64,000 bases of DNA from contig NZ_JAAWVT010000013.1 of NCBI RefSeq assembly GCF_012271785.1, positions 26,351 through 90,350 of the forward strand, given 5' to 3'. Every line of letters starts with the position of its first letter. Positions within the stretch are counted from its first letter, which is position 1. Shown here piece after piece: positions 8,589-16,847 of the stretch. Both the position numbers and the translations under genes were made by a program. Origin of the DNA: Paeniglutamicibacter terrestris (lineage in GTDB: Bacteria > Actinomycetota > Actinomycetes > Actinomycetales > Micrococcaceae). The notes below the pieces were generated by a model, which made no database searches, was not told the origin of the DNA, and saw only the letters and a list, made by a program, of their open reading frames with translations.

Positions 8589-10724
8589 TCAGCCAGCTAC
8601 ACCCAACACAAATGGAAGCACTCCGGGGGCACCTGCAACACGCAGGATGCGAGCCACCTCGGTCAACGTCCACCGACTATCTGCCAAGTCATCGAGCAGC
8701 AGGATCGGGCCCGGTGCATCCGCCAGCTTCGCGGCCATCTCGGCGGGCACAACAAACTGGTCCCAGACCGCAGCTAAGCGGAAGGCCGAGTTACCACCCG
8801 AACCACCGCGCGGACCATGGTCCCGATATTCAAGCTGTCCAAGGTATGGGAGGCGACCGATGGTGGAAATGCCCTGGGCGAAGGACCCCACCAATTGCGG
8901 GCGAGTGCGCGAAGGCATGGACACCACGGCGACCGGTCGGGTGGACCACTTCCACTCGCTGAGCACCTTCACACAGGCATCCAACATGGCCGGTGAGATG
9001 GGCGCATCAGGCTCATCCGGATTCTCCAGCAAGGCACGCAAACGTCCACCCCACCCAAGGTCGGTCAGGCGGGCCAGCGCGCGGCCGTCCTCGGCCTGGA
9101 ACTCCGGCTTGATCTTGCCCTTGAGCTGCACCCCAAGCTTTTCCATCCCACCGGGGTACATCCGACGCGCTTCCAGCAGCGCCCCCACGCGCCCCAACGC
9201 CGTCTGGGCGGAGTCCTTGGCGACCTGTTGGATTTCGTCGCTGAACCAGACCCCGGCGCAGTTATCGCAGCGCCCACAAGGTGCCGCGGCCGGATCGTCC
9301 AGTGCCTTGGACAAGAATTCCATGCGGCAGGTTGTCAGGTGTTCGTAGTCCAGCATGGAGTTCTGCTCCGCGACACGGGCTGCGGCAACCCGGGTGTAGC
9401 GCTCGGCATCGTAGTACCACTGGGCATCGGAGCGGATCCAGCCGCCCGAGACCCGTTCCACCGCGCCGTCGACCGCCAATACCTTTAGCAGCAGCTCGAG
9501 CGGGGTGCGCTTGATATTGACACGTGATTCGAGCGCAGGTACCGACAGCGGTCCCTGCGTGGCGCCAAGTTCCTGCAGGACTGCATGCGCCTTCTGCTCG
9601 TCCGGCATGGAGCTGGTGGCGAAGTAACGCCAGATCTCCCGGTCCTCCGGGCCAGGCAACAGCAGCACGTCGGCGTTGATGCTGCCACGACCGGCACGGC
9701 CCACCTGCTGGTAGTACGCCACCGGGGAGCTTGGTGCCCCCACGTGGATGACAAAGCCGAGGTCAGGTTTGTCAAAGCCCATACCCAGTGCGCTGGTGGC
9801 CACCAACGCCTTGACCTCATTGTTCTTCAGCGCAATTTCGGCTCGGTGCCGTTCCTCGGTGTCGGTGCGTCCCGAGTACGCGAGCACCTTGTGCCCGGCC
9901 TCGGCCAGCAGTCGGGTGATATCTTCAGCCGCCGAGACGGTGAGCGTGTAAATGATGCCCGACCCGTGGAAATCATTGAGGTGCGTGAGCAGCCAGGCAA
10001 ATTGCGACCGCGGTGAGGGCAGGCGCAGCACACCAAGTCGCAGGGAATCGCGGGCCAGCGCGCCGCGCAGCGTGAAGACATCGGCGCCACCCACGGCCAG
10101 CTGTTCGCGCACATCCTGAACCACGCGCTCGTTGGCCGTCGCGGTGGTTGCCAGCACAGGAACGGTGCCCGGCAGCGCGTTGATGAGGTCCTTGATGCGG
10201 CGGTAGTCCGGGCGGAAGTCGTGTCCCCAGTCGGAGATGCAATGCGCTTCATCAATCACCAGCAGGCCCATTCGCTCCACCAGAGCCGGCAGCTGGGTGT
10301 CTCGGAAGACGGGATTGTTCAACCGTTCCGGGGATACCAACAGCACGTCCAGCTCATCGTTGTCGAGCTTTTGGGCTATGGACGCCCAGTCCAGCGCGTT
10401 GGCCGAGTTGATCGCTTCGGCCCGCACCCCGGCCCGTGCCGCGGCAGCAACCTGGTCGCGCATCAGTGCCAAAAGCGGAGAAACAATTAATGTGGGTCCC
10501 GCGCCGCGAGCACGCAAGAGCAGCGACGCCACGAAGTACACCGCAGATTTTCCCCAGCCGGTGCGTTGCACCACGAGGGCGCGACGGCCCCCTGCTACCA
10601 GGGCCTCAATCGCTTCGAACTGCCCATCATGGAACTCGGCGTCATCCCGCCCCACCAAGGAGCGCAGAATGGAAGTGGCAGCGGAACGCAGGTCCGCATC
10701 GATGCTGGGTGTAAAGGCGTCCAT
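8589..10724 (-). CDS. RecQ-family ATP-dependent DNA helicase
   Basis: About 711 residues of superfamily 2 helicase. It has a Walker A variant QRTGWGKSAVYF (near residue 55), the DEAH box VIDEAHCISDWGHDFRPDY with the RecQ aromatic-rich loop, motif VI QQVGRAGR and a zinc-binding CRMEF...CGRCDNC group near 470-495. There is no HRDC domain; instead a long C-terminal part (about 500-711) resembles the phosphoribosyltransferase-like tail of actinobacterial RecQ-type proteins (VVSMPSRTRPQLVGSFAQGI ... PILLLDDLADSRWTL). A 13-residue longer start at 10763 is possible. It acts in recombinational repair by 3'-5' unwinding. Divergent from manB. Confidence 0.92.
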   Translation of the reverse strand: MDAFTPSIDADLRSAATSILRSLVGRDDAEFHDGQFEAIEALVAGGRRALVVQRTGWGKSAVYFVASLLLRARGAGPTLIVSPLLALMRDQVAAAARAGVRAEAINSANALDWASIAQKLDNDELDVLLVSPERLNNPVFRDTQLPALVERMGLLVIDEAHCISDWGHDFRPDYRRIKDLINALPGTVPVLATTATANERVVQDVREQLAVGGADVFTLRGALARDSLRLGVLRLPSPRSQFAWLLTHLNDFHGSGIIYTLTVSAAEDITRLLAEAGHKVLAYSGRTDTEERHRAEIALKNNEVKALVATSALGMGFDKPDLGFVIHVGAPSSPVAYYQQVGRAGRGSINADVLLLPGPEDREIWRYFATSSMPDEQKAHAVLQELGATQGPLSVPALESRVNIKRTPLELLLKVLAVDGAVERVSGGWIRSDAQWYYDAERYTRVAAARVAEQNSMLDYEHLTTCRMEFLSKALDDPAAAPCGRCDNCAGVWFSDEIQQVAKDSAQTALGRVGALLEARRMYPGGMEKLGVQLKGKIKPEFQAEDGRALARLTDLGWGGRLRALLENPDEPDAPISPAMLDACVKVLSEWKWSTRPVAVVSMPSRTRPQLVGSFAQGISTIGRLPYLGQLEYRDHGPRGGSGGNSAFRLAAVWDQFVVPAEMAAKLADAPGPILLLDDLADSRWTLTEVARILRVAGAPGVLPFVLGVAG

Positions 10725-10849
10725 GGCCCCAGTATCCCAGTGTCCACCGACAGTTGTGCGCATCCTGCCGCGTCAGGCCCCTATGTAACTACTCACCTTC
10801 GCAGTCTCAAATCCCTGCCGTGACGCGCCAACCGGATAAGCTCAACAGT

Positions 10850-12265
10850 GTGAATGTGGAAATTGATCTTTCTGAGTCCTTCAAGGCCTATGACGTGCGC
10901 GGCATCGTCGGGGCCACCATTACCGCCGAGGCAGTAGAGGCCATTGGTGCCGCATTTGTTGACGTGTTGGGCCTGGCCGGCCAAGACGTTCTCATCGGCG
11001 GTGACATGCGACCATCTTCACCCGAGTTTTCCGCGGCTTTTGCCCGCGGAGCCGCTTACCGTGGTGCGAACCCGAAGATGCTGGGGCTCATTTCCACCGA
11101 CGAGCTGTACTTCGCCGCAGGTTCGCTGGATTGTGCCGGCGTGGTGTTTACCGCCAGCCACAACCCAGCGGGCTATAACGGCATCAAGATGTCCAAGGCC
11201 GGCGCCGTGCCGGTGTCTTCTGACACCGGGCTTTATCAGATCCGCGACCTGGCTCAGAGTTACCTCGATGAGGGTTTGCCGGTATCCACCGAGGCTCCGG
11301 AAGGTACCACCACGCAGCTTGATGTGCTGGCCGACTACGCCGCCTACCTGCGCTCGCTGGTAGACCTATCTGACATTCGCCCGCTGAAGGTGGTTGTTGA
11401 CGCCGGCAATGGCATGGGTGGGCTCACCACCCCGGCGGTGCTGGGGGATGCGATCTTGCCGGGTCTTCCCCTGGAGATCGTTGATCTGTACTTCGAACTT
11501 GATGGCACCTTCCCCAATCACCCGGCTAACCCTCTGGAGCCGGAGAACCTGCGCGATTTGCAGGCTGCCGTCGTCAAGCACGGCGCCGATATTGGTCTGG
11601 CCTTTGATGGCGACGCCGATCGCTGTTTCGTGATCGATGAGTTGGGCAACCCCGTTTCCCCCTCCGCCATCACCGCTTTGGTGGCAGTGCGCGAGATCGC
11701 TCGCGCCCAGGGGGCCGGAGAACAGACTCCGGTCATCATTCACAACTTGATCACTTCCCGCGCTGTGCCCGAGGCAGTGGTGGCAGCAGGTGGGCGCCCG
11801 GTGGTCACCCGCGTGGGGCATTCCTTCATCAAGGCCGTCATGGCCGACGAAGGAGCGGTCTTCGGCGGCGAGCACTCGGCTCACTATTACTTCCGCGACT
11901 TCTACAATGCTGACACCGGCATGCTGGCTGCGATGCACGTCTTGGCTGCGCTGGGTCACCAGCAAACCCCGCTGAGCGAATTTGCTGCCGAGTACGAGCC
12001 GTATGTCTCCTCGGGCGAAATCAACTCAGAGGTTCAAGACAAAGCCGGCGCCGTTCAGCGCGTGCTGGCCGCCTACGCCAGCGAACCGGTAGACGTAAGC
12101 ACCATGGACGGCACCACCGTAACAGCCACGGACGGTTCCTTCTGGTTCAACCTTCGCCCATCCAATACCGAACCCTTCCTCCGCTTTAATGGAGAAGCAG
12201 TCGACCGTAAGACCATGGAACTCGTCCGTGACGGAGTTCTGAAGATCGTCAGGAGCAACGCATGA
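10850..12265 (+). CDS. manB: Phosphomannomutase/phosphoglucomutase
   Basis: 471 residues of the alpha-D-phosphohexomutase family, interconverting mannose-6-P and mannose-1-P for GDP-mannose and glycoconjugate supply. The phosphoserine loop is TASHNP with Ser103. The metal loop is DGDADRC with Asp253, Asp255 and Asp257. The sugar-binding GEHSAHYYFRD and the phosphate loop RPSNTEPFLR are both present. It starts at GTG 10850: TAAGCT lies 7 nt upstream, giving a probable leaderless mRNA. A longer in-frame reading to 10754 overlaps the recQ start and is rejected. It overlaps the next gene by 4 nt (ATGA), so the two are translationally coupled. Confidence 0.94.
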   Translation: MNVEIDLSESFKAYDVRGIVGATITAEAVEAIGAAFVDVLGLAGQDVLIGGDMRPSSPEFSAAFARGAAYRGANPKMLGLISTDELYFAAGSLDCAGVVFTASHNPAGYNGIKMSKAGAVPVSSDTGLYQIRDLAQSYLDEGLPVSTEAPEGTTTQLDVLADYAAYLRSLVDLSDIRPLKVVVDAGNGMGGLTTPAVLGDAILPGLPLEIVDLYFELDGTFPNHPANPLEPENLRDLQAAVVKHGADIGLAFDGDADRCFVIDELGNPVSPSAITALVAVREIARAQGAGEQTPVIIHNLITSRAVPEAVVAAGGRPVVTRVGHSFIKAVMADEGAVFGGEHSAHYYFRDFYNADTGMLAAMHVLAALGHQQTPLSEFAAEYEPYVSSGEINSEVQDKAGAVQRVLAAYASEPVDVSTMDGTTVTATDGSFWFNLRPSNTEPFLRFNGEAVDRKTMELVRDGVLKIVRSNA

Positions 12266-12744
12266 GCACCCCAGAAAACAAGATCACCGAACTCGACGCC
12301 GCCGCACAGGCGGAGCTGAACAAGGTCCTAGGCACCGCGCTAGGTGTGGCCCGCGAACAGCTCGAAGAGCAGGGCGTATTCCTGCCCTTCGCCATCGCCG
12401 TTGAGCCGGCCACCGAGGAAAACGCCGAGCCGGAACTGCGCCTGCTGGCCGTTCAGCCGACCGAGGACCTGGATGACCCGGAAGCCGACATCGATGCCGA
12501 AGTCATGATGCAGGACCTGGTCCAGCTACTGAGCGACCAGCGCGATTCCTTCAACGCCGTGGCCTTCGTTTCGGATGTCACCTTGCTTGATGACGGCAAG
12601 GATGCCGTCCACGTTTTGGCCGAGCACCGTGATGGGGCTTCGATTGCCATCGTGCAGCCGTACACCGCACCCGATCCGGAAACCGGGATCTGGGAGTTCT
12701 CCGAGCCCAGCGCCGAGGGCGGCCAGATTCAAGTCTGGGGCTAG
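12262..12744 (+). CDS. Conserved hypothetical protein coupled to manB
   Basis: 160 residues, strongly acidic (many Glu/Asp, e.g. PTEDLDDPEADIDAEVMMQD), with no membrane segment or known motif. The layout alternates strands and helices (FLPFAIAVEP, AVAFVSDVTLL, GASIAIVQPYT), suggesting a small alpha/beta fold. Its ATG overlaps the manB stop, and such small acidic proteins are common next to phosphomannomutase in Micrococcaceae-type genomes as far as I recall. The function is unknown; a role accessory to sugar-nucleotide metabolism rests on linkage only. Confidence 0.7.
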   Translation: MSTPENKITELDAAAQAELNKVLGTALGVAREQLEEQGVFLPFAIAVEPATEENAEPELRLLAVQPTEDLDDPEADIDAEVMMQDLVQLLSDQRDSFNAVAFVSDVTLLDDGKDAVHVLAEHRDGASIAIVQPYTAPDPETGIWEFSEPSAEGGQIQVWG

Positions 12745-12766
12745 TTTCTTCGCTGGTATTTGGCCC

Positions 12767-12801
12767 GTGGCCCGGTAACGCAGCACGCGTTTTCGGGCCA
12801 C
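12767..12801 (+). terminator. Hairpin after the manB operon
   Basis: GTGGCCCG and CGGGCCAC enclose a 19-nt loop that itself contains short complementarity. It begins 22 nt after the stop of the preceding gene and is followed by a weak T-rich stretch. Confidence 0.6.
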
Positions 12802-12895
12802 AGGTCTTTAATTGGCAATGTTGGCGAGGGGCGAATTCTAGGCGGCTGGGCTTGAGCTCATCTCGCTCGGACCAAACACCTGCGAGAATGGAAGC

Positions 12896-13333
12896 GTGAA
12901 ACTCAGCGCCTTTGCCGACGTATGTCTGCGCACCTTGATGTTTCTCGGCTCCCGTCGCGACCAGCAGGTCACCACCAAAGATATCGCCGAGGCGATCGGT
13001 GTGCCCTACAACCACGTCGCGAAGGCCATCGTGGAATTACGCAATCGCGGAGCCCTCGATGTGACCCGCGGACGTTATGGTGGTTCACAAATCACCAACG
13101 TGGGCTTGGAATTACGAGTAGGCGCACTCATGCGCGATCTGGATGTCCGTGAGGACGTTGTTGAATGCGTTTCCGAGGCAGGGATCCCTTGTCCCTTGCT
13201 GGCCACGTGCAAGTTACGTGGTGCTCTGCGCCGGGCCCGCGAGGCGTTCTATGCGGAGTTGGACGCGCTACGTGTCCAAGACCTCACCTCGCAGCAGGGA
13301 AGCACGTCATTGCCCTTCCCGCTCTTTCCGTAG
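12896..13333 (+). CDS. nsrR: Rrf2-family nitric-oxide-sensing repressor, NsrR-like
   Basis: 145 residues. The N-terminal winged helix includes FADVCLRTLMFLG, KDIAEAIGVPYNHVAKAIVEL and RGRYGGSQI. The Fe-S ligand cysteines lie near residues 83-98 in the pattern C-x8-C-x5-C (ECVSEAGIPCPLLATCKL), matching NsrR rather than IscR. The gene immediately precedes the flavohaemoglobin gene, and a 23-nt palindrome lies before that gene, supporting a NO-responsive pair. The GTG 12896 start has GAGAAT 6 nt upstream, so the transcript may be leaderless. Confidence 0.9.
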   Translation: MKLSAFADVCLRTLMFLGSRRDQQVTTKDIAEAIGVPYNHVAKAIVELRNRGALDVTRGRYGGSQITNVGLELRVGALMRDLDVREDVVECVSEAGIPCPLLATCKLRGALRRAREAFYAELDALRVQDLTSQQGSTSLPFPLFP

Positions 13334-13491
13334 TTTCTGAAAGGCGCGTTTCACCTCACAGTCCTGGCGTTCTTGGCTCCGCCCAACGATGACTCCTCCC
13401 GGTTTCTAGACGCCCGAGACTCCCCCACGTCTCGGTCACGAAGCCACTCGATTTGCATCCGAGTTCTACTAACGGTAGAAATGAAATATCA

Positions 13492-13514
13492 ATCTTGCAT
13501 TACAGATGCAAGAT
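13492..13514 (+). promoter_or_regulatory. Probable NsrR operator in front of hmp
   Basis: Perfect inverted repeat ATCTTGCAT-N5-ATGCAAGAT, 23 nt, ending 30 nt before the hmp start. Size and half-site resemble published NsrR sites built on ATGCA-type halves. Assignment to the adjacent regulator is inferred. Confidence 0.75.
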
Positions 13515-13544
13515 AAGAGTCACCCTTCGTCAAGGAGCCACAAG

Positions 13545-14726
13545 ATGCTTTCCGACAAGTCCCGCCCGGTCATCGAAGCCACGCTGCCAATCATTGGCGA
13601 GCGGATCTCCCACATCACCCCGAAGTTCTACGACCGGATGTTCGCGGCCCGCCCGGAACTCCTTGACGGACTCTTCTCCCGCTCCAACCAGAAGAACGGC
13701 ACACAGCAGCAGGCCCTGGCCGGATCCATCGCCGCCTTCGCCACCCACCTGGTCAACAACCCCGGAACCCTCCCCGAGGCAGTGCTCTCCCGCATCGCCC
13801 ACAAGCACACCTCATTGGGCATCGTTGAGGAACAGTACGCCATCGTCTACGAGCACCTTTTCGCCGCCATCGTCGAGGATCTGGGCGAGGCCGTGACCCC
13901 CGAGGTCGCCGAGGCCTGGAGTGAGGTCTACTGGCTCATGGCCGATGCCTTGGTCAAGATCGAAAAGGGTCTCTACAAGCAGCAGGCCAACGACAAGATC
14001 TGGACCAACTGGAAGCTTGTGGCCAAGGAAGCCGCCGGGACCGGTTCGGTCACCTTCCGCTTCGTCCCGGCGGATGACACCCCGGTGACGGTGGCTAAGG
14101 CCGGCCAGTTCGTCTCGGTGCGGGTCCCGCTGCTGGACGGACTGCGCCAGTGCCGCCAGTACACCCTCAGCGATTCGGTCACCTCCACGACCGAGCGCGT
14201 GATCACCACCAAGTTCGACGGCGGCGGCGAGGTCTCCCCGTTCATGCACCAGCACCTGAATGTCGGAGATGTCATTGAGCTCTCCAACCCCTACGGCGAT
14301 CTGACCATCGACACCACCGGCGCTCCCATCATCTTGGCCACCGCGGGTATTGGCTGCACCCCCAGCGCCTCCGCACTGGCCACCCTGGTAGCCGCAGGCT
14401 CGGACCGTCAGGTCCTGGTCCTGCACGCCGAAGCCACCGAGGACGCTTGGGCACTCAAGAAACAGATGCTCGAGTCGGTCGATTCCCTGCCCAACGCCGA
14501 GCTGAAGCTGTGGCTCGAGGACATCAACGCGAAGGCCGAAGGCACCGAAGCCACAGAGGGCTACATGTCCCTGGCCAACCTCGATCTGCCGGCAAATGCG
14601 CGCCTGTACCTGTGTGGCCCACTGCCGTTCATGCGCGCCGTCCGCTCGCAGGCGATCGATGCGGGAATTCCTGCCACCAACATCCACTACGAGGTCTTCG
14701 GCCCCGACCTGTGGCTTGCTGCTTAA
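13545..14726 (+). CDS. hmp: Flavohaemoglobin, nitric oxide dioxygenase
   Basis: 393 residues. An N-terminal globin domain (1-140) has the proximal haem histidine in AHKHTSLG (about residue 88). The reductase part has the FAD motif RQYTLSD (near 205), the NAD-binding ATAGIGCTPSASAL (near 268) and the C-terminal YLCGPLPFM. It oxidises NO to nitrate with O2 and NADPH in the cytoplasm. AAGGAG 8 nt before ATG 13545 decides the start; a reading from 13506 would begin inside the operator palindrome. Regulated by the palindrome at 13492-13514, most likely through the upstream NsrR-like protein. Confidence 0.96.
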   Translation: MLSDKSRPVIEATLPIIGERISHITPKFYDRMFAARPELLDGLFSRSNQKNGTQQQALAGSIAAFATHLVNNPGTLPEAVLSRIAHKHTSLGIVEEQYAIVYEHLFAAIVEDLGEAVTPEVAEAWSEVYWLMADALVKIEKGLYKQQANDKIWTNWKLVAKEAAGTGSVTFRFVPADDTPVTVAKAGQFVSVRVPLLDGLRQCRQYTLSDSVTSTTERVITTKFDGGGEVSPFMHQHLNVGDVIELSNPYGDLTIDTTGAPIILATAGIGCTPSASALATLVAAGSDRQVLVLHAEATEDAWALKKQMLESVDSLPNAELKLWLEDINAKAEGTEATEGYMSLANLDLPANARLYLCGPLPFMRAVRSQAIDAGIPATNIHYEVFGPDLWLAA

Positions 14727-14744
14727 CGAGGAATCAGAAACCCA

Positions 14745-14785
14745 AAAAGTGGGCGGCTACCGATGTTCGGTGGCCGCCCACTTTC
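14745..14785 (+). terminator. Terminator between hmp and the convergent hydrolase gene
   Basis: AAAAGTGGGCGGC pairs with GCCGCCCACTTT around ACCGATGTTCGGT-type inner pairing. T-runs on both sides make it usable in both directions. Confidence 0.85.
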
Positions 14786-14842
14786 TTGGGTAAACAGGGT
14801 CATATCGGTGCAAGATTTACGACTCATGCGCCTTCACGTTCC

Positions 14843-16096
14843 CTACTGCTGTGTAGTCTGCTCCTGCAACCGCGGGTGTGCGGTGCCCTTTTCGACCCAG
14901 GCGCGCACGGTGGCGTTGAAGAGGATCGGGTCCTCGATGTTCCACTGGTGGTGCATTCCGGCCGCGGTACGGAATTGCGCCTGGGGCAGGGCCTTGGCCA
15001 GCGCCGGGAAAGACTTTGCCACCAACTTGGGTTCCTTGCCACCGGCAATCACCAGCGCCGGTCCCTGATAGGCCCCGAGCTTGGAGGGAACGCCACCCGG
15101 ATCAACCTCGTCCATGATGGCACGCATATTATCCGCCCGCAGTTGGGTGCCATGCTCGGTGAACAGTTCCTTTTCATCGGCGACCATACCGTAGGCGCCG
15201 GCCTGGAAGCGCCAATACCACTCACTGCCGAAGAGCCGCAATTGCATGCGGCTCATGGTGCGCATCGAGGCAGAGACCCCGGCCGCCGGCACACCGGAAA
15301 TGAGCACCGATTCGACGAGTTCGGGGTGCCTGGCCAGAACACGCAGGGCGATGACACCACCCAAGGAAATGCCCACCAAGTGAGCGCCTCCGTTGGACAC
15401 CTCGTCAGCGATGACCGCTGCAACATCGTCGGCGGCACTATCAAGTCCCGCCCAGTCTTCCTGCGACCTCGCTCCGAACCCTGGAAGGTGCGGGGTGAGA
15501 ACCTCATAGTCACCAAAGGCGCGAACCTGCGGATCCCAGCTCCAGTTCGCCACGTTTCCACCGTGGAGGAAGACGATCGTTTGCGCTCTTTTTCCGTCCT
15601 TGCGGGCACGGGTCGGCGCATGGAATTCGGGGTATCCACCGGGGTCACGTGGAGTCTTGGCCTCAACTGAGGCGCCGACTGTGCCCGTGGCCGGCACGGC
15701 TGGGCGGTGGGACGCGGCTGGTGGCTGCGGCTCGGTGGGCCGAGATTGCTTGGGCGATTTAATGGGCCTCGCCTGCTTTTGATGCGGCGAGCGCTTGTCC
15801 TTGGCACCAGCACCGCTCTGTGCCGGGCTCTCCTTGACGGGCGCCTGCTGGCCGGGAACCGCCGACGCGTCCTTTTCCCAGCTCTGGCCCACCGCTGCGG
15901 GATCCTCGGGGCGATTCTCGGTGTGAGCCTTACTCTCCTTGGGCACCCGCTTCGGATTAGTCACCTTCGGAGCTCGGGCTGGCTTGCCCGACTTCGGGGC
16001 TGGAGGCTGGGTATCTGGCTGATCCGGCTCGATCGGGTCAACAAATTCTTCGTCGGTTCCCGCATCGTTGCCGGACATGTTTTCGTTCTGGCTCAT
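14843..16096 (-). CDS. Alpha/beta hydrolase with a 160-residue disordered N-terminal tail
   Basis: 417 residues. The C-terminal part (about 168-405) is an alpha/beta hydrolase: HGGNVANWSWDPQ, nucleophile elbow LVGISLGGV (Ser near 240) and a terminal GMHHQWN histidine. The first 165 residues are Pro/Lys/Glu/Ser-rich, lacking predicted structure or a signal peptide (e.g. PDTQPPAPKSGKPARAPKV). The start overlaps the padR stop by 4 nt (ATGA), so it is translated from the padR transcript. No substrate can be named. The tail could bind nucleic acid or the membrane surface; that is speculation. Confidence 0.85.
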   Translation of the reverse strand: MSQNENMSGNDAGTDEEFVDPIEPDQPDTQPPAPKSGKPARAPKVTNPKRVPKESKAHTENRPEDPAAVGQSWEKDASAVPGQQAPVKESPAQSGAGAKDKRSPHQKQARPIKSPKQSRPTEPQPPAASHRPAVPATGTVGASVEAKTPRDPGGYPEFHAPTRARKDGKRAQTIVFLHGGNVANWSWDPQVRAFGDYEVLTPHLPGFGARSQEDWAGLDSAADDVAAVIADEVSNGGAHLVGISLGGVIALRVLARHPELVESVLISGVPAAGVSASMRTMSRMQLRLFGSEWYWRFQAGAYGMVADEKELFTEHGTQLRADNMRAIMDEVDPGGVPSKLGAYQGPALVIAGGKEPKLVAKSFPALAKALPQAQFRTAAGMHHQWNIEDPILFNATVRAWVEKGTAHPRLQEQTTQQ

Positions 16097-16620
16097 GGCA
16101 GGTACTCCGCCACGGCATCAAGCCATTCAAGTTCTGCCTCGGCATGGCGGATGCCGTTGTCGAGGGTTGCCGCCATCAGGAAACTGCGGCGGTCAGCTGC
16201 TGCTCGCATATCAATATCCTCACGCTGGGAGAGGTAGTCGTCGAGTACTTCTTGTGTTGCACCGCGGCGGGACTGGATCAATTCCAACACCTCTTCGCGG
16301 TCCAGTTCCGCGGCGAAAAACACGCGGGCCAGAAAGGGTTCCCGCGGGGTGTGCGCAGTAACGTCACCGCCCAGCCATTCCACCAGCGCTTGGCGCCCGG
16401 ACTCGGTGATGTGGTGTTCTTGGCGATCCGGGTAGTTGTCCTGGGCGATGGTGGTGACGGTGGCGTGTCCATCCTTCACCAGCTGCGACAGGGTGCGATA
16501 GATCTGGGCCTTGTCGGCATTCCAGAAATGATTGATTGACGAGTCGAAGTGCTTCTTCAACTCGTACCCTGTCATCGGTGACAAACTCAAGAGCCCGAGG
16601 ATCAAACGCGCAAGAATCAT
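16093..16620 (-). CDS. PadR-family transcriptional regulator
   Basis: About 175 residues. An N-terminal winged helix (ILGLLSLSPMTGYELKKHF, then KAQIYRTLSQLVKDGHATV and HHITESGRQALVEWL) is followed by a helical dimerisation domain (about 90-175), matching the Vir-type longer PadR proteins. AGGA 8 nt before ATG 16620 favours this start over 16638. It heads an operon with the downstream hydrolase (4-nt overlap), so it may repress its own operon in response to a small aromatic or hydrophobic ligand (family knowledge). Confidence 0.9.
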   Translation of the reverse strand: MILARLILGLLSLSPMTGYELKKHFDSSINHFWNADKAQIYRTLSQLVKDGHATVTTIAQDNYPDRQEHHITESGRQALVEWLGGDVTAHTPREPFLARVFFAAELDREEVLELIQSRRGATQEVLDDYLSQREDIDMRAAADRRSFLMAATLDNGIRHAEAELEWLDAVAEYLP

Positions 16621-16753
16621 GCTTTCATCCTGACACATCCACTAGAGGATTGTTCCAGCAGCCACGCGTTAAACCTCCGACGCGGTCGTGGCCACTCCGC
16701 CCTGAACGCTGGTGATGAGGCTGCCCTTTGAAGCAATGTAGGACATAAAGACA

Positions 16754-16815
16754 GGGCCCCGTCAGCACTTCCTTCGTATTCCCGAATTCGGGTGAAGGTG
16801 GTGATGACGGAGCCC
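16754..16815 (-). terminator. Nested inverted repeat downstream of pckG
   Basis: Outer arms GGGCCCCGTCA and TGACGGAGCCC surround a central perfect palindrome CCCGAATTCGGG (16781-16792). It lies 33 nt beyond the pckG stop and in front of the padR promoter region, so it likely ends the pckG mRNA. Confidence 0.6.
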
Positions 16816-16847
16816 TTAAACTGTCTACTGTTAGCGTTGGGAGGCTA

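Noticed and set aside
14447..15670. Long plus-strand open frame of 407 codons across hmp's end and the hydrolase
   Set aside because: It crosses the strong hmp terminator and is antisense to a clear alpha/beta hydrolase; no ribosome site or family pattern.
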